A DNA stretch of 64,000 bases from Hanstruepera marina. Its GTDB lineage: Bacteria > Bacteroidota > Bacteroidia > Flavobacteriales > Flavobacteriaceae. Positions 26,667 through 36,122 of this stretch are shown one piece after another. Below the pieces are notes generated by a model. That model was not told where the DNA came from. It was given only the letters and a program-made list of their open reading frames with translations, and searched no databases. The position numbers and the translations under genes are program-made. Where the stretch lies: NCBI RefSeq assembly GCF_019880635.1, contig NZ_JAINVX010000002.1:124001-188000 (forward strand). Direction: 5' to 3'. Numbering within the stretch: position 1 is the first letter of the stretch; each line of letters starts with the position of its first letter.

Positions 26667-29663
26667 ATGAAAAAAATTACTTTTCTATTTTTTACAATTT
26701 TAGGATTTAGCTTTAGTGCATTAGCACAATATTCTTTTCCTGCTGATGCTGGTGTTTATACTGTTCCAGATAACACAACAACAGTAACTGTAAATGTAAA
26801 TGATGTTGCAAATGGAGCTGGAGCAACTGCTGGATTGTATAATTCATTTACTGTAACAGCCGATTGGTCTATAGCCACAGGCGACGCTTGGTCTAGTGAA
26901 GCACGATTAGCTGTAACAACTTCAGCTGGAACCACTATGGCAATGGCACCAACTTCTGGAGGTGCTAATTCTTCAACAGCGACAACTTTAACGTTTTCTG
27001 GATCATTGGCAGGTATATATGATCCTTCAGTAAATGGATTACTTGATTTAGGGCTATCAAGAACGTATAATTCACCAGCAAATTGGACAAATATTGTAGT
27101 AACGATTAATCCAGCTCCTGCTTGTCCAGATCCATCTGGAATGACTGCGTCGAATGTAACATCAAGTTCTGCAGATCTATCTTGGACTGCAGGAAATACA
27201 GAAACTGCATGGAATTTAGAATGGAATGCAGGTGCAGATTTTGCACCAGGTACAGGTGCTGCTGGTTCAACAGCTACAGCTAGTCCTACAGCAACATATT
27301 TAGCAATGGGTCTAATGCCTTCAACAGAGTATTTTATATATTATCAAGCCGATTGTGGTGGAGATTTAAGTGAATGGGTTGGGCCTTTTACAGCAACAAC
27401 GCTTTGTGCTACAGAAACACCAGACTACGTTGAGGATTTCACTACATATTTAAATCCTTGCTGGTCAGAGGCTGCTGATGGAGATTTAACTACAGGACCA
27501 GCTACTTTTGGATCAAGTTTATGGGCAGCTGAAGAATTTGCACATTCTAGTGCATCTGGATTTGGTGCGGTGAATGTAAATATTTATAATAATGATGATA
27601 TAGAATGGCTTCTATCTCCAATGTTTGATCTTTCAGCTGGTGGTTATGAATTATTGGTTGATGTTGCACTTACAGATTATAATGCAACAACCACAAATGA
27701 TACGTTTGATGTGGATGATGAAGTACGTTTGGTGTATTCATTAGATGGAACTAATTGGACAACTTTACAATTGTGGAATCAAGCTAATACACCTTCAGCA
27801 TCAGGAGATACTGTTATTGTAGATATTTCTGCATTAACCGGAAGTAATGTTCAGTTTGCTTTCTATGCAGCTGAAAATACAGGTACTACTGCTATTGATA
27901 TTGATTTTCATTTAGATAATTTTATAGTTAGAACTCCACCTTCTTGTCCAGAACCAATAGCACTTGCAGCTACAACTATTACTGTTAATTCTGCAGAGTT
28001 AAGTTGGACAGAAACAGGAACTGCAACTATGTATAATGTAGAGCTTGTTACCGCAGGTACAGCTCCAACAGGAACAGCAACAGATACTGGAGTTTCTAAT
28101 CCGTTTTCAAGATCTGGTTTAATGGCTAGTACAGATTATGAATTTTATGTACAAGCAGATTGTGGAAGTGAAACAAGTATATGGTCAGGACCATTTGCGT
28201 TTTCAACGCTTTGTAATCCATTTGGAGCTTTTACAGAAAATTTTGATAGTGCTTCAACTCCAGAATTACCAAATTGCTGGTCTAAAATTGAAAATGCTGC
28301 CACTGCAGCTGCATCTGTAGCTACTAGTACTGCTGCATCTTCATCACCAAGTAATTCTGTTCGTTTTTTCAATTCAAGTGACATCGCTGCAGAATTAATA
28401 TTAGTTTCACCAGAGTTAAGTGGAGACATAACACTAAATAGAGTGAAATTTTCTGCTAGAGATAATGATAATAATGATATTATTGTAGGTACTATAACAG
28501 ATCCTACAGATGCTACTACATTTACAGCATTTGAAACTATAACTTCAACCTCAACTTTTATGGAATATTCTGTAAACTTTGATACGTATGCAGGTACAGA
28601 TACATATATAGCATTTAAAATGGTTCCTTCTGGAAGCTTTGATAATACATATATTGATGATATTATTTGGGAAGCTATACCTAGTTGTTTAGAACCATCA
28701 GATCTTACAGCTACTGTTCTAACAACTACATCGGCAGAATTAGGATGGACAGCAGGTGCTTCAGAAACATCATGGAATGTTGAAGTTGTAACTGCAGGTG
28801 CAACACCTACAGGAACAGCAACAGATACAGGAGTTACAAATCCATTTACAAAAACAGAACTCACAGCAGATACAGCTTATGATTTTTATGTTCAAGCTGA
28901 TTGTGGAGGAGGAGATACAAGTGTTTGGATTGGTCCATTTAGTTTCTTTACAGGTTATTGTATTCCTGTGGGAACAAGTGCTGATACTTATATAGATAAC
29001 TTTAGCACCACTAATGGAGGTGTGAATATTTCTAATTTAGCATCTGGTTACACTGTTGGTAGTTATGCAGATAATACCGCAATGATTGTTAGTCAAGCTT
29101 CAGAGGGGACGTTTGATTTTAGTATTGAAATTGTTGGTGGTACAGTTGGTTGTGCAGTATGGGTAGATTGGAATAACGATTTTAGTTTTGATGTTTCTGA
29201 AGTTTCATATAGTACTACTAGTTATGGAGATGGGCCTTTTACAGGTTCAGTTACTGTTCCTACTGGTACTGCGGATGGAGATTATAGAATGCGTGTAATG
29301 TTAGATTGGAATGATCTTAATCCAGGTGATGATGCTCCATGTTCTTATGGTTCTGCAACTACTCCTAGAGGTGAAACTGAAGATTATACAGTAAATGTAA
29401 ATGCTACTTTGTCTACTACAGATTTAGATACTGGTCTCACTTTTACTTACTATCCAAACCCGGTTACTAATAGCTTAGTTTTAAAAGCACAAAAAGATAT
29501 TGAAAGCCTTTCTATTTACAATATGTTAGGTCAAGAAGTATTACGTACTGTTCCTAATTCTACTGGTACAGAGGTTAACATGTCTGCTTTACAAACAGGA
29601 ACTTACTTTGTTAAAGTAACAATTGATAATGTTACAGAAACAGTAAGAATACTTAAGAACTAA
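26667..29663 (+). CDS. Secreted T9SS-sorted protein with three FN3 domains and a GEVED domain
   Basis: The 998-residue protein has a signal peptide (ends SALAQ, residue 20), a first beta domain, then FN3 domains near residues 150-245, 425-515 and 670-765 separated by jellyroll-like (MAM/cleaved-adhesin type) domains. A GEVED domain follows (VWVDWNNDFSFD to RGETEDYTVNV) and a type A sorting domain (YYPNPVTNSL ... YFVKVTI ... RILKN) ends it. The sorting domain sends it through the type IX system to the cell surface. Codons are rich in Thr/Ala/Ser. FN3 copies 2 and 3 are near-duplicates even in DNA. Probable role in adhesion or surface binding; no catalytic domain is seen. Confidence 0.9.
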   Translation: MKKITFLFFTILGFSFSALAQYSFPADAGVYTVPDNTTTVTVNVNDVANGAGATAGLYNSFTVTADWSIATGDAWSSEARLAVTTSAGTTMAMAPTSGGANSSTATTLTFSGSLAGIYDPSVNGLLDLGLSRTYNSPANWTNIVVTINPAPACPDPSGMTASNVTSSSADLSWTAGNTETAWNLEWNAGADFAPGTGAAGSTATASPTATYLAMGLMPSTEYFIYYQADCGGDLSEWVGPFTATTLCATETPDYVEDFTTYLNPCWSEAADGDLTTGPATFGSSLWAAEEFAHSSASGFGAVNVNIYNNDDIEWLLSPMFDLSAGGYELLVDVALTDYNATTTNDTFDVDDEVRLVYSLDGTNWTTLQLWNQANTPSASGDTVIVDISALTGSNVQFAFYAAENTGTTAIDIDFHLDNFIVRTPPSCPEPIALAATTITVNSAELSWTETGTATMYNVELVTAGTAPTGTATDTGVSNPFSRSGLMASTDYEFYVQADCGSETSIWSGPFAFSTLCNPFGAFTENFDSASTPELPNCWSKIENAATAAASVATSTAASSSPSNSVRFFNSSDIAAELILVSPELSGDITLNRVKFSARDNDNNDIIVGTITDPTDATTFTAFETITSTSTFMEYSVNFDTYAGTDTYIAFKMVPSGSFDNTYIDDIIWEAIPSCLEPSDLTATVLTTTSAELGWTAGASETSWNVEVVTAGATPTGTATDTGVTNPFTKTELTADTAYDFYVQADCGGGDTSVWIGPFSFFTGYCIPVGTSADTYIDNFSTTNGGVNISNLASGYTVGSYADNTAMIVSQASEGTFDFSIEIVGGTVGCAVWVDWNNDFSFDVSEVSYSTTSYGDGPFTGSVTVPTGTADGDYRMRVMLDWNDLNPGDDAPCSYGSATTPRGETEDYTVNVNATLSTTDLDTGLTFTYYPNPVTNSLVLKAQKDIESLSIYNMLGQEVLRTVPNSTGTEVNMSALQTGTYFVKVTIDNVTETVRILKN
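28046..28845 (+). repeat. Internal duplication of FN3 coding segments
   Basis: A 20-base block is identical at 28068-28087 and 28809-28828 (spacing 741 bases, 247 codons). It lies within longer similar segments that encode TAPTGTATDTG and ATPTGTATDTG, followed by FYVQADCG in both. This is a tandem domain-pair duplication (FN3 plus jellyroll). Confidence 0.8.
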
Positions 29664-29687
29664 TAACAGATTTTTATAATATAAAAA

Positions 29688-29816
29688 ATGACTATATTAC
29701 CGAAAAACTCTTCAAAATCTTTAGAAGAACTTTTAGAAGAATCCAAGATGAAAAAGAAGGTGTTAAAAAAGATAATAAAAAAAGTCAAAACTAATGCTAA
29801 TCAAAAAACTCAGTAG
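29688..29816 (+). CDS. Small ORF (42 aa) with conserved PKNxSKSLEELL motif
   Basis: ATG 29688 opens a 42-codon frame with PKNSSKSLEELL at residues 5-16, then an acidic stretch and a strongly basic Lys-rich tail (KKKVLKKIIKKVK). It ends 2 bases before the ATG of the next secreted protein, so the two are almost certainly translated together. The first 16 residues parallel the small ORF at 26551. Predicted as a cytoplasmic amphipathic helix; no family recognised. Confidence 0.65.
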   Translation: MTILPKNSSKSLEELLEESKMKKKVLKKIIKKVKTNANQKTQ

Positions 29817-29818
29817 TT

Positions 29819-31414
29819 ATGAAAAAATTTACACTATACATTGCCATTTTAATTGGATTTGTATCTCATGCACAATGGAATATTGATACTGCTGTAAATA
29901 CCTTAGTCGCATCTTCAGATTCTGGTGACGTTAAATCAATTGGCACTTCAGACGGCCAAACTTATGTAGTGTTTTGGAAAGAAGTAGCGGCTCCAACAAA
30001 TTATGAATTAAGAGTTCAACTTCTTGATGCTTCTGGGAATCAACAATTAGGGGCTGATGGAGCTCTTATAAGTAACACAATACCTATGAATACCTTTACT
30101 GCTTTTTGGACAGTAACTATTGATGGTAATGATAACCTTTATGTTGGTGTTACAGGTACTGATAATGAGTCAGGTTGGGCTTACAAAGTTGATACTAGTG
30201 GCACTGTTCTTTGGACTGTAACTAATCCAAGTGCGCAATTAGTTAAGGTGTTGCCAATGGCATCTGGCGATGCAATAGTAGCTTGGTTGAGCACATCGAC
30301 TTTTAGTGCAACGATGCAAAAATATGATAGTAGTGGTAATTCTGTTTGGACAACAGTGTCATCTACGGTTGCTCCATCTGCACCTGCAGATTTATATGAA
30401 ATTTCTTCAGGGAATTATATATTGGTTTATCATCAATTAGGAAGCGGTGTTAATTCAACTTTGTATGCTCAACGATTTGATGTTGATGGTAATGCAATTT
30501 GGTCAAACCCAGCTCAATTATCAAATAAAACAACGCAATACAATGCCATTTATAATGGAACAACAGATGGAGATGTGGTGTACTATGGGTATCCTGCGAA
30601 AACAAGCACAAGAATTGATGCTTTTGTTCAAAGAATTAATCCAGATGGAACTTTGCCATGGGGAATAAACGGAATGGACTTTGATATTAATGAAACCAAT
30701 TATGAAAAAGATACTCAAATAGCAATCAGTCCAGGTTCAAGTTATGTTTGGGCTATTTGTAATTATACCGATGCATCACAAAGCGACACTGGGGAATATG
30801 TTCAAAAATTTGATAAAGTTACTGGAACAAGACAATTTACAGATACTGCAAAACAGGTTTATGCTGTTGGCACAGGTAATACCCATGCAGGGGCTTTACA
30901 ACTTCTAAATGACCAGCCCTTATTTTTAATTAAAAGCGGTTTTGATAATGGAGCGACCCCTGTAACGTTAAATGCTTGTCTTTTAGATGCTAACGGCGAT
31001 TTTGTTTGGACAGAAGAAATTAAACCTGTAGCTACATATGCTGCTAGCAAAGGTAGAATTCATTTTAATACACCTGTGAATGGTCAGGTAGTTACTGTTT
31101 TTACCGAAGATAAAGGTACAGGAGAGAAAGTCTATGCGCAAAATTTTACAGATCCTGCGCTTTCTATCTATGATTTTAATTCAGAAATTTCATTGCAGTA
31201 TATAAATCCTGTTCAAAACGAATTAAAACTTAAAAGTGAAAAAGAAATACAGAGTGTAATAATTGTTAATACATTGGGACAAGAAGTTGTAAAAATAAAT
31301 GTTAACTCAAATGAAGTAGATATTAATGTGCAATCTTGGGAAGCAGGTATGTATTTTGTAAACCTAACTTTCAATAATGGAATATCAAAAGGAATAAAGA
31401 TATTGAAAAGATAG
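29819..31414 (+). CDS. Secreted T9SS type A sorting domain protein, beta-propeller-like
   Basis: The 531-residue protein has a signal peptide (ends VSHAQ, residue 19). It then has repeated beta strands with recurring Asp-Gly-Asn turns and W-x-T/W-x-N strand starts (for example DSSGNSVWTT, DVDGNAIWSN, DANGDFVWTE), which suggest a propeller. It ends with a type A sorting domain (LQYINPVQNELKLKS ... GMYFVNLTF ... KILKR). It probably shares a transcript with the FN3 protein upstream, and a strong terminator follows. No enzyme motif is visible. Confidence 0.88.
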   Translation: MKKFTLYIAILIGFVSHAQWNIDTAVNTLVASSDSGDVKSIGTSDGQTYVVFWKEVAAPTNYELRVQLLDASGNQQLGADGALISNTIPMNTFTAFWTVTIDGNDNLYVGVTGTDNESGWAYKVDTSGTVLWTVTNPSAQLVKVLPMASGDAIVAWLSTSTFSATMQKYDSSGNSVWTTVSSTVAPSAPADLYEISSGNYILVYHQLGSGVNSTLYAQRFDVDGNAIWSNPAQLSNKTTQYNAIYNGTTDGDVVYYGYPAKTSTRIDAFVQRINPDGTLPWGINGMDFDINETNYEKDTQIAISPGSSYVWAICNYTDASQSDTGEYVQKFDKVTGTRQFTDTAKQVYAVGTGNTHAGALQLLNDQPLFLIKSGFDNGATPVTLNACLLDANGDFVWTEEIKPVATYAASKGRIHFNTPVNGQVVTVFTEDKGTGEKVYAQNFTDPALSIYDFNSEISLQYINPVQNELKLKSEKEIQSVIIVNTLGQEVVKINVNSNEVDINVQSWEAGMYFVNLTFNNGISKGIKILKR

Positions 31415-31439
31415 TCTTTTTTTTCTGTAATGGATAGAG

Positions 31440-31472
31440 CCCTATTTGTTTTTCAAATAGGGTTTTCTTTTT
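31440..31472 (+). terminator. Rho-independent terminator of the T9SS gene pair
   Basis: A perfect 9-bp stem CCCTATTTG (31440-31448) / CAAATAGGG (31454-31462) with a TTTTT loop is followed by TTTTCTTTTT. Confidence 0.88.
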
Positions 31473-31593
31473 ATAGCATAGGGTTATTTTAACTTGCATT
31501 CGTAGTTATTCTTAATGGTAATTCACTACTTAAAGATATTAACTTTCCTTACTGACAATAATGGAACTCGACTATTTTTTGGAGATAGTCAAA

Positions 31594-32193
31594 TTAATGA
31601 TTTTTAGTTTGTTTTTTTATGGCTTCAATATCCAACCCTTCGCCAAAATTGTAAATGGCAGACATAGCCGTTTTCATATCAATAGGGTGGTATTCAAATT
31701 CTGGATTGTGCATGTAACGAACTTCGCCAGCATCAATTTTTGGGGCATCAGGAATATAAATTGTGGTATAATTATCTGTTTTGTCTGTTATAAAACCAAT
31801 TCTGTAAAACGTATCTTCTTTGAAGATAACAGCTTGCCATATCTCATTTATAACATTACTCTTATCACCTATAATTCTAAATTTGAACATTTGTAGTGAT
31901 GGTAGTATGATAAATAGTTTTTTTTCTAAACTTGCACTCCAATTTTTTACCAATCCTTTTTCAATAAGAATTCCTGCCAAATAGCAAAAAAGTATAATAA
32001 TAAGTATGGTTACGATAAGTACAGAAGATTTTCCGAAAATGGTATGTAAACCCAACAGTTGACTTATTTTTTGACCAATTGGATGTAGAATTTCAAAAAG
32101 CTGTTTTCCTGCAACAACAACCAAAAAGAAAGGAATTATAAAAAAAAGCCCTCCAAATATTAAAGCCCGAGATGATTTGTTAAAAAATGCCAT
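31594..32193 (-). CDS. DUF502 family membrane protein
   Basis: The 199-residue protein has two N-terminal membrane helices (about residues 11-30 and 57-80), with the DUF502-like spacing, and a cytoplasmic beta-rich domain (VIFKEDTFYRIGFITD ... IYIPDAPKIDAGEVRYM). The family is widespread and has no known function. It is the last gene of a minus-strand run following the DUF481 protein by 6 bases. Confidence 0.82.
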   Translation of the reverse strand: MAFFNKSSRALIFGGLFFIIPFFLVVVAGKQLFEILHPIGQKISQLLGLHTIFGKSSVLIVTILIIILFCYLAGILIEKGLVKNWSASLEKKLFIILPSLQMFKFRIIGDKSNVINEIWQAVIFKEDTFYRIGFITDKTDNYTTIYIPDAPKIDAGEVRYMHNPEFEYHPIDMKTAMSAIYNFGEGLDIEAIKKQTKNH

Positions 32194-32199
32194 AATAGT

Positions 32200-33222
32200 T
32201 TAATTAAATTCCCACCCAAAAGTTGATTGAAACACATAATCTGAAACCGAAGCACCTTCAACAGGTTTGCTATCGTAATTATAGGTCAAGCCCAGTTTTA
32301 TAAAAAAGTCAAGCGGTAAATCATACTTTAAGTTTAGATTGTAGTCAACCCTATAACGTCCGCCTTCAGTTAAACTGGGATATAGGGTTGCATCAGTTTT
32401 TAGGTTGAAGTCTTTTACATCAAATATATCTAATGCCAAACCTAGGTAAGCTTCTAACGAATTTCTATTGGTATTATTAATATCTGTAAACTTTTCATTG
32501 TTGAATGCTAGACCAAATCCACCCCCAAAATACATTTTATTGGAGTGAATGACGTATTTGCCCATACCGCTTTTAACGGTAGAACGCAATTGAAGTTTCT
32601 GTTCATCATTAGACAAAAAGTCTCCAGAAAGTGAATAAAACCAATCGTTTTTCATAAAGTATTTAAGACCAGCAGAGGCATCCATACGGTCGGTAGCTGC
32701 TACACTGTCCTGATTGCTTCGCACTTGATTATAACTACCATACAGTTTCCATTTATAGGCTGTATAGCTGATGTTACTGTTTATGGAGAGTTGGCTTAAA
32801 TTATTACTTTTTGTAATGTTATAACCAAATGAAACCGAAGCGACAATTCTAGATATGAATTTTTTCTTTACAGGGTTGATATAAACTATATCCTTAATTC
32901 TAACTGTCTCATTGTTGTAGCCCTTTAATGTAACTACTGCCGAATCACCTTCCTTGGTGTACATGGAGCTGTTAATTCGTGTGCCATCAGACAATGTCAT
33001 TAAATAGGTTTGCTTACTTTTAATACTGATGATATCAATCCAGGTGATGGTAAAATCAGAATCACTATAATCGGTTTCAATAGTTACAACGCCACGATCC
33101 ATAGATTTAATTTCGCCAACCAGCTTGTCATTATTTTTTAACACAATGGTGTCGTTTTGAGAGACTAAAATACAAGGTGTCATAATTAATAATAACAACA
33201 ATAATAATTTGTAGTGTTTCAT
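32200..33222 (-). CDS. DUF481 outer-membrane beta-barrel protein
   Basis: The 340-residue protein has a signal peptide (to about residue 21), an N-terminal domain with KNNDKLVGEIKSMDRGVVTI (an SH3/LSm-like repeat often preceding DUF481) and a C-terminal predicted beta barrel with alternating aromatic strands ending in FGWEFN, a terminal aromatic/Asn outer-membrane signature. Its function is unknown. It lies 10 bases after the preceding barrel gene. Confidence 0.85.
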   Translation of the reverse strand: MKHYKLLLLLLLIMTPCILVSQNDTIVLKNNDKLVGEIKSMDRGVVTIETDYSDSDFTITWIDIISIKSKQTYLMTLSDGTRINSSMYTKEGDSAVVTLKGYNNETVRIKDIVYINPVKKKFISRIVASVSFGYNITKSNNLSQLSINSNISYTAYKWKLYGSYNQVRSNQDSVAATDRMDASAGLKYFMKNDWFYSLSGDFLSNDEQKLQLRSTVKSGMGKYVIHSNKMYFGGGFGLAFNNEKFTDINNTNRNSLEAYLGLALDIFDVKDFNLKTDATLYPSLTEGGRYRVDYNLNLKYDLPLDFFIKLGLTYNYDSKPVEGASVSDYVFQSTFGWEFN

Positions 33223-33232
33223 ATTTTAATAA

Positions 33233-34060
33233 TTAACCTTTTGGAAATAATAAAACAATTCCTGCTCTAAATCCCCATGACGTAGTGTTTCCATTACCGT
33301 ATGGAATTCTAGGACCAATAAAAGCTTGTGTTAATTGCTTGCCAATATTAAAGACTTTAGCTCCAATTAGATGTAGGAATCCGGAGGTAGAATCTGTATC
33401 CCAATTTTGAGTGAGTTCAGTATTTAGAGTAAGAGCATAACCACCTTTAAAGTTCTTTGCGAAAAAAGGTTGTAAAAATGTATTATTTACATCGGCTCTA
33501 GAATCATTTCCAGCAACAGACCAAATATGATTAACTAATGCACCAAAAGTAAATTGCCCGGCTTGTTTTAAAACAACGGCAGTTGGTCCGACACCAAATT
33601 TTTCTGTACCTAGAAGATTATCTGTCGCAGTAGGTATGAGAAAAACAGGTCCTGCTCCCCAAATTAATCCGCCAGATGTAGGTTCTTTAGGAGAGAAAAA
33701 ACCACTAACAACGGCATCGCTCAACCCGAATTGGCTGCCACTGTTACCATATAAATTGTTTTGAGAAATTACAGGTAAAATAATACGACCAATTAAATTC
33801 CAATTCTCACTGATGCTTATTGGTATTACGGGTTGAATATTAAGGGTCATTCGCGAACCGTTTTTAGAACCAATTCCAAAATCAAAATTCCCTTGAAACG
33901 GCACACTTATTAAACTGGCGACAGGATTTTGCAATTGTTTGGCCAGTTTATCGGCTTGAGATATTTCTTGATCTTGATTATCTGCGGAATTATCAGAATT
34001 ATTTTGAGAAAAAGAAACGCAATGAATTAATAGAATGAACAGAAAGGAAAGTTTTTTCAT
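33233..34060 (-). CDS. Putative outer-membrane beta-barrel protein (transporter-like)
   Basis: From ATG 34060 the protein has 275 residues: a signal peptide (LFILLIHCVSFSQ), a short Asn/Asp-rich linker, and a barrel-like domain with conserved PFQGNFDFGIG, GLIWGAGPVFLIPTATD and a terminal GFRAGIVLLFPKG. Proteins of this type are often labelled neuromedin U or phenol-pathway-like transporters without evidence. A longer reading from 34117 would add 19 non-signal residues and overlap trpA, and is rejected. It follows trpA by 49 bases. Confidence 0.75.
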   Translation of the reverse strand: MKKLSFLFILLIHCVSFSQNNSDNSADNQDQEISQADKLAKQLQNPVASLISVPFQGNFDFGIGSKNGSRMTLNIQPVIPISISENWNLIGRIILPVISQNNLYGNSGSQFGLSDAVVSGFFSPKEPTSGGLIWGAGPVFLIPTATDNLLGTEKFGVGPTAVVLKQAGQFTFGALVNHIWSVAGNDSRADVNNTFLQPFFAKNFKGGYALTLNTELTQNWDTDSTSGFLHLIGAKVFNIGKQLTQAFIGPRIPYGNGNTTSWGFRAGIVLLFPKG

Positions 34061-34109
34061 CTTTTGGATTGATTTATCTGTTAAAGATAAATGTTTTAAA
34101 GTAAAACAG

Positions 34110-34874
34110 CTAACCAATTATTGAGCGAATAAAATTTTTGATATCGCCTAAAGGGTTATTTTTTATAAACTTTACAAAAGCACTTCCAATTATGGCACCT
34201 TTGGTATATTGCGTGGCCTGTGTAAATGTTTCTTGGTTTGATATGCCAAAGCCAACAATTTGCGGGTTATTGAGATTCATGTCTGCAATGCGTTTAAAGT
34301 AATTAGTTTGTTCTTCGCCAAATCCAGATTTTGCTCCAGTGGTACTCGCCGAACTTACCATGTAGATAAATCCGTTTGACATTGAATCAATATAGCGAAT
34401 GCGTTGTTCGCTAGTTTGTGGCGTAATTAAAAATACATTAATAAGTCCGTGTTTTTCAAAACTGGTTTTGTATTGCTCTTCAAATACATCAATTGGCAAA
34501 TCGGGAATTATTAAACCATCAATACCAACTTCCTGACATTTTTCACAAAAGGCTACAACACCATATTGCAAAATAGGATTGAAATAGCCCATAATGATTA
34601 AGGGAATGGAAACCGATTTACGAATATCTTGCAGTTGATTGAATAAGACTTCCGTTGTCATCCCATTTTTTAGGGCTTGTGTTGAACTGCCTTGTATGGT
34701 TGGACCATCAGCCAAAGGGTCGCTAAATGGTAGACCAATTTCAATCAAATCGACACCGCTTTTTTCAAGGTTTTGAATGATAGTGATTGTATCATTTAAA
34801 TTGGGATAACCTGCTGTAAAATATATGGACAAGAGTTTCTTGTCTTCTTGTAATTTTTGATGGATTCGGTTCAT
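34110..34874 (-). CDS. trpA: Tryptophan synthase alpha chain
   Basis: The 254-residue TIM-barrel protein has the catalytic Glu in LIEIGLPFSDPLADGPTIQGS-type motif (split here as IEIGLPFSDP and DGPTIQGS) and the later GFGISN phosphate-binding loop. It cleaves indole-3-glycerol phosphate to indole. It starts 3 bases after the trpB stop and is the last biosynthetic gene of the operon. Confidence 0.97.
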   Translation of the reverse strand: MNRIHQKLQEDKKLLSIYFTAGYPNLNDTITIIQNLEKSGVDLIEIGLPFSDPLADGPTIQGSSTQALKNGMTTEVLFNQLQDIRKSVSIPLIIMGYFNPILQYGVVAFCEKCQEVGIDGLIIPDLPIDVFEEQYKTSFEKHGLINVFLITPQTSEQRIRYIDSMSNGFIYMVSSASTTGAKSGFGEEQTNYFKRIADMNLNNPQIVGFGISNQETFTQATQYTKGAIIGSAFVKFIKNNPLGDIKNFIRSIIG

Positions 34875-34877
34875 TCG

Positions 34878-36059
34878 TTATAAATTAAAATAATCAATAT
34901 AGTTTTGTAAATCCTTATCGCCTCTTCCGGAAAGACTAATTACCACAATATCATCTGGTTTAAAAGTCTTATGCGTAAAAACTGCTAACGCATGGGCTGT
35001 TTCAATCGCTGGAATTATACCTTCCAATTTAGTGAGTTCCAATCCGGCTTGCATAGCCTCATCATCTGTGGCCGAATAAAATTCAGCACGTCCCGTTTTG
35101 TATAAATGAGCATGTAATGGCCCGACACCTGGGTAATCTAATCCTGCAGAGATGGAATAAGGTTCCGTAATTTGTCCATCTTTAGTTTGCATTAATAAGG
35201 TTTTGCAGCCATGAATAATACCTTCTTTCCCTAATGCTGAAGTTGCCGCACTTTTTCCAGATTGAATGCCTTTTCCAGCAGCTTCAACAGCGATTATACC
35301 AACATCATCATGGTCTAAAAAATGATAATAAGTGCCTGCGGCATTACTGCCACCACCAATACAAGCCACTACATAATCTGGATGTTCTCGACCTTCCTTT
35401 TCTTTTAATTGCCATTGTATTTCTTCTGAAATAACCGATTGAAAACGTGTTACCATATCTGGATAGGGATGAGGGCCAATGGCCGAGCCTATAATGTAAT
35501 GTGTGTTTTTGGGGTTGTTAATCCAATCGCGTATAGCCTCATTGGTGGCATCTTTAAGTGTTTTACTGCCTGACGTTGCTGGTATTACCGTTGCGCCCAA
35601 CATTTTCATTCTAGCTACATTTGGTGCTTGTCTGGCAATATCTATTTCGCCCATATAGACAATGCACTCCAATCCCATTAAAGCACAAACGGTAGCAGTT
35701 GCAACACCGTGTTGCCCAGCACCAGTTTCAGCAATAATTCGGGTTTTACCCAATCGCTTGGCCATTAATATTTGTCCTATGGTATTGTTGACCTTATGTG
35801 CGCCAGTATGATTTAAATCTTCACGTTTTAAATATATTTTGGTGTTGAATTTTTTAGATAATCGTTTTGCAAAATAAAGTGGAGAAGGTCGACCAACATA
35901 GTCTTTTAATAATTGGTTGAATTCTTTTTGGAATTCAGGTTCAGCCATGACATTTAAATAATTTTGCCGTAGCGCTTCAATATTAGGATAGAGCATTTCG
36001 GGTATAAATGCACCACCAAAATCACCATAATAGCCTTTTTCGTTTACGTTATAACTCAT
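34878..36059 (-). CDS. trpB: Tryptophan synthase beta chain
   Basis: The 393-residue PLP enzyme starts MSYNVNEKGYYGDFGGAF. Its PLP lysine is in GAHKVNN and the phosphate-binding loop is GGGSNA. It condenses indole and serine to tryptophan. The open frame extends 25 codons further upstream to 36134, but those codons are the translation of dispersed repeat DNA (copies at 36074-36114 and 36123-36164), so ATG 36059 is the real start. The gap to trpF is therefore 90 bases and filled by repeats. Confidence 0.97.
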   Translation of the reverse strand: MSYNVNEKGYYGDFGGAFIPEMLYPNIEALRQNYLNVMAEPEFQKEFNQLLKDYVGRPSPLYFAKRLSKKFNTKIYLKREDLNHTGAHKVNNTIGQILMAKRLGKTRIIAETGAGQHGVATATVCALMGLECIVYMGEIDIARQAPNVARMKMLGATVIPATSGSKTLKDATNEAIRDWINNPKNTHYIIGSAIGPHPYPDMVTRFQSVISEEIQWQLKEKEGREHPDYVVACIGGGSNAAGTYYHFLDHDDVGIIAVEAAGKGIQSGKSAATSALGKEGIIHGCKTLLMQTKDGQITEPYSISAGLDYPGVGPLHAHLYKTGRAEFYSATDDEAMQAGLELTKLEGIIPAIETAHALAVFTHKTFKPDDIVVISLSGRGDKDLQNYIDYFNL

Positions 36060-36073
36060 GTTTATTGCATTTT

Positions 36074-36114
36074 CGTCAGGTCGAGTGAAATTCTTTAAGA
36101 ATTTTGTATCGAGA
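36074..36114. repeat. Dispersed repeat copy C (inverted), between trpF and trpB
   Basis: On the minus strand this copy runs from TCTCGATACAAAATTC to CACTCGACCTGACG. It is inverted relative to copy B beside it, so the pair forms a long imperfect inverted repeat with about 33-base arms around an 8-base centre. Confidence 0.8.
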
Positions 36115-36122
36115 CCACATAC

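Noticed and set aside
28145-28864. 239-codon frame opposite the FN3 protein
   Set aside because: Mirrors the Thr/Ala/Ser repeats of the real gene; no start context or family.
31561-31896. Plus-strand frame of 111 codons after the T9SS terminator
   Set aside because: Antisense to the DUF502 gene for most of its length.
34061-34117. Upstream start of the barrel protein before the signal peptide
   Set aside because: It adds 19 residues before a clear signal peptide and overlaps trpA.
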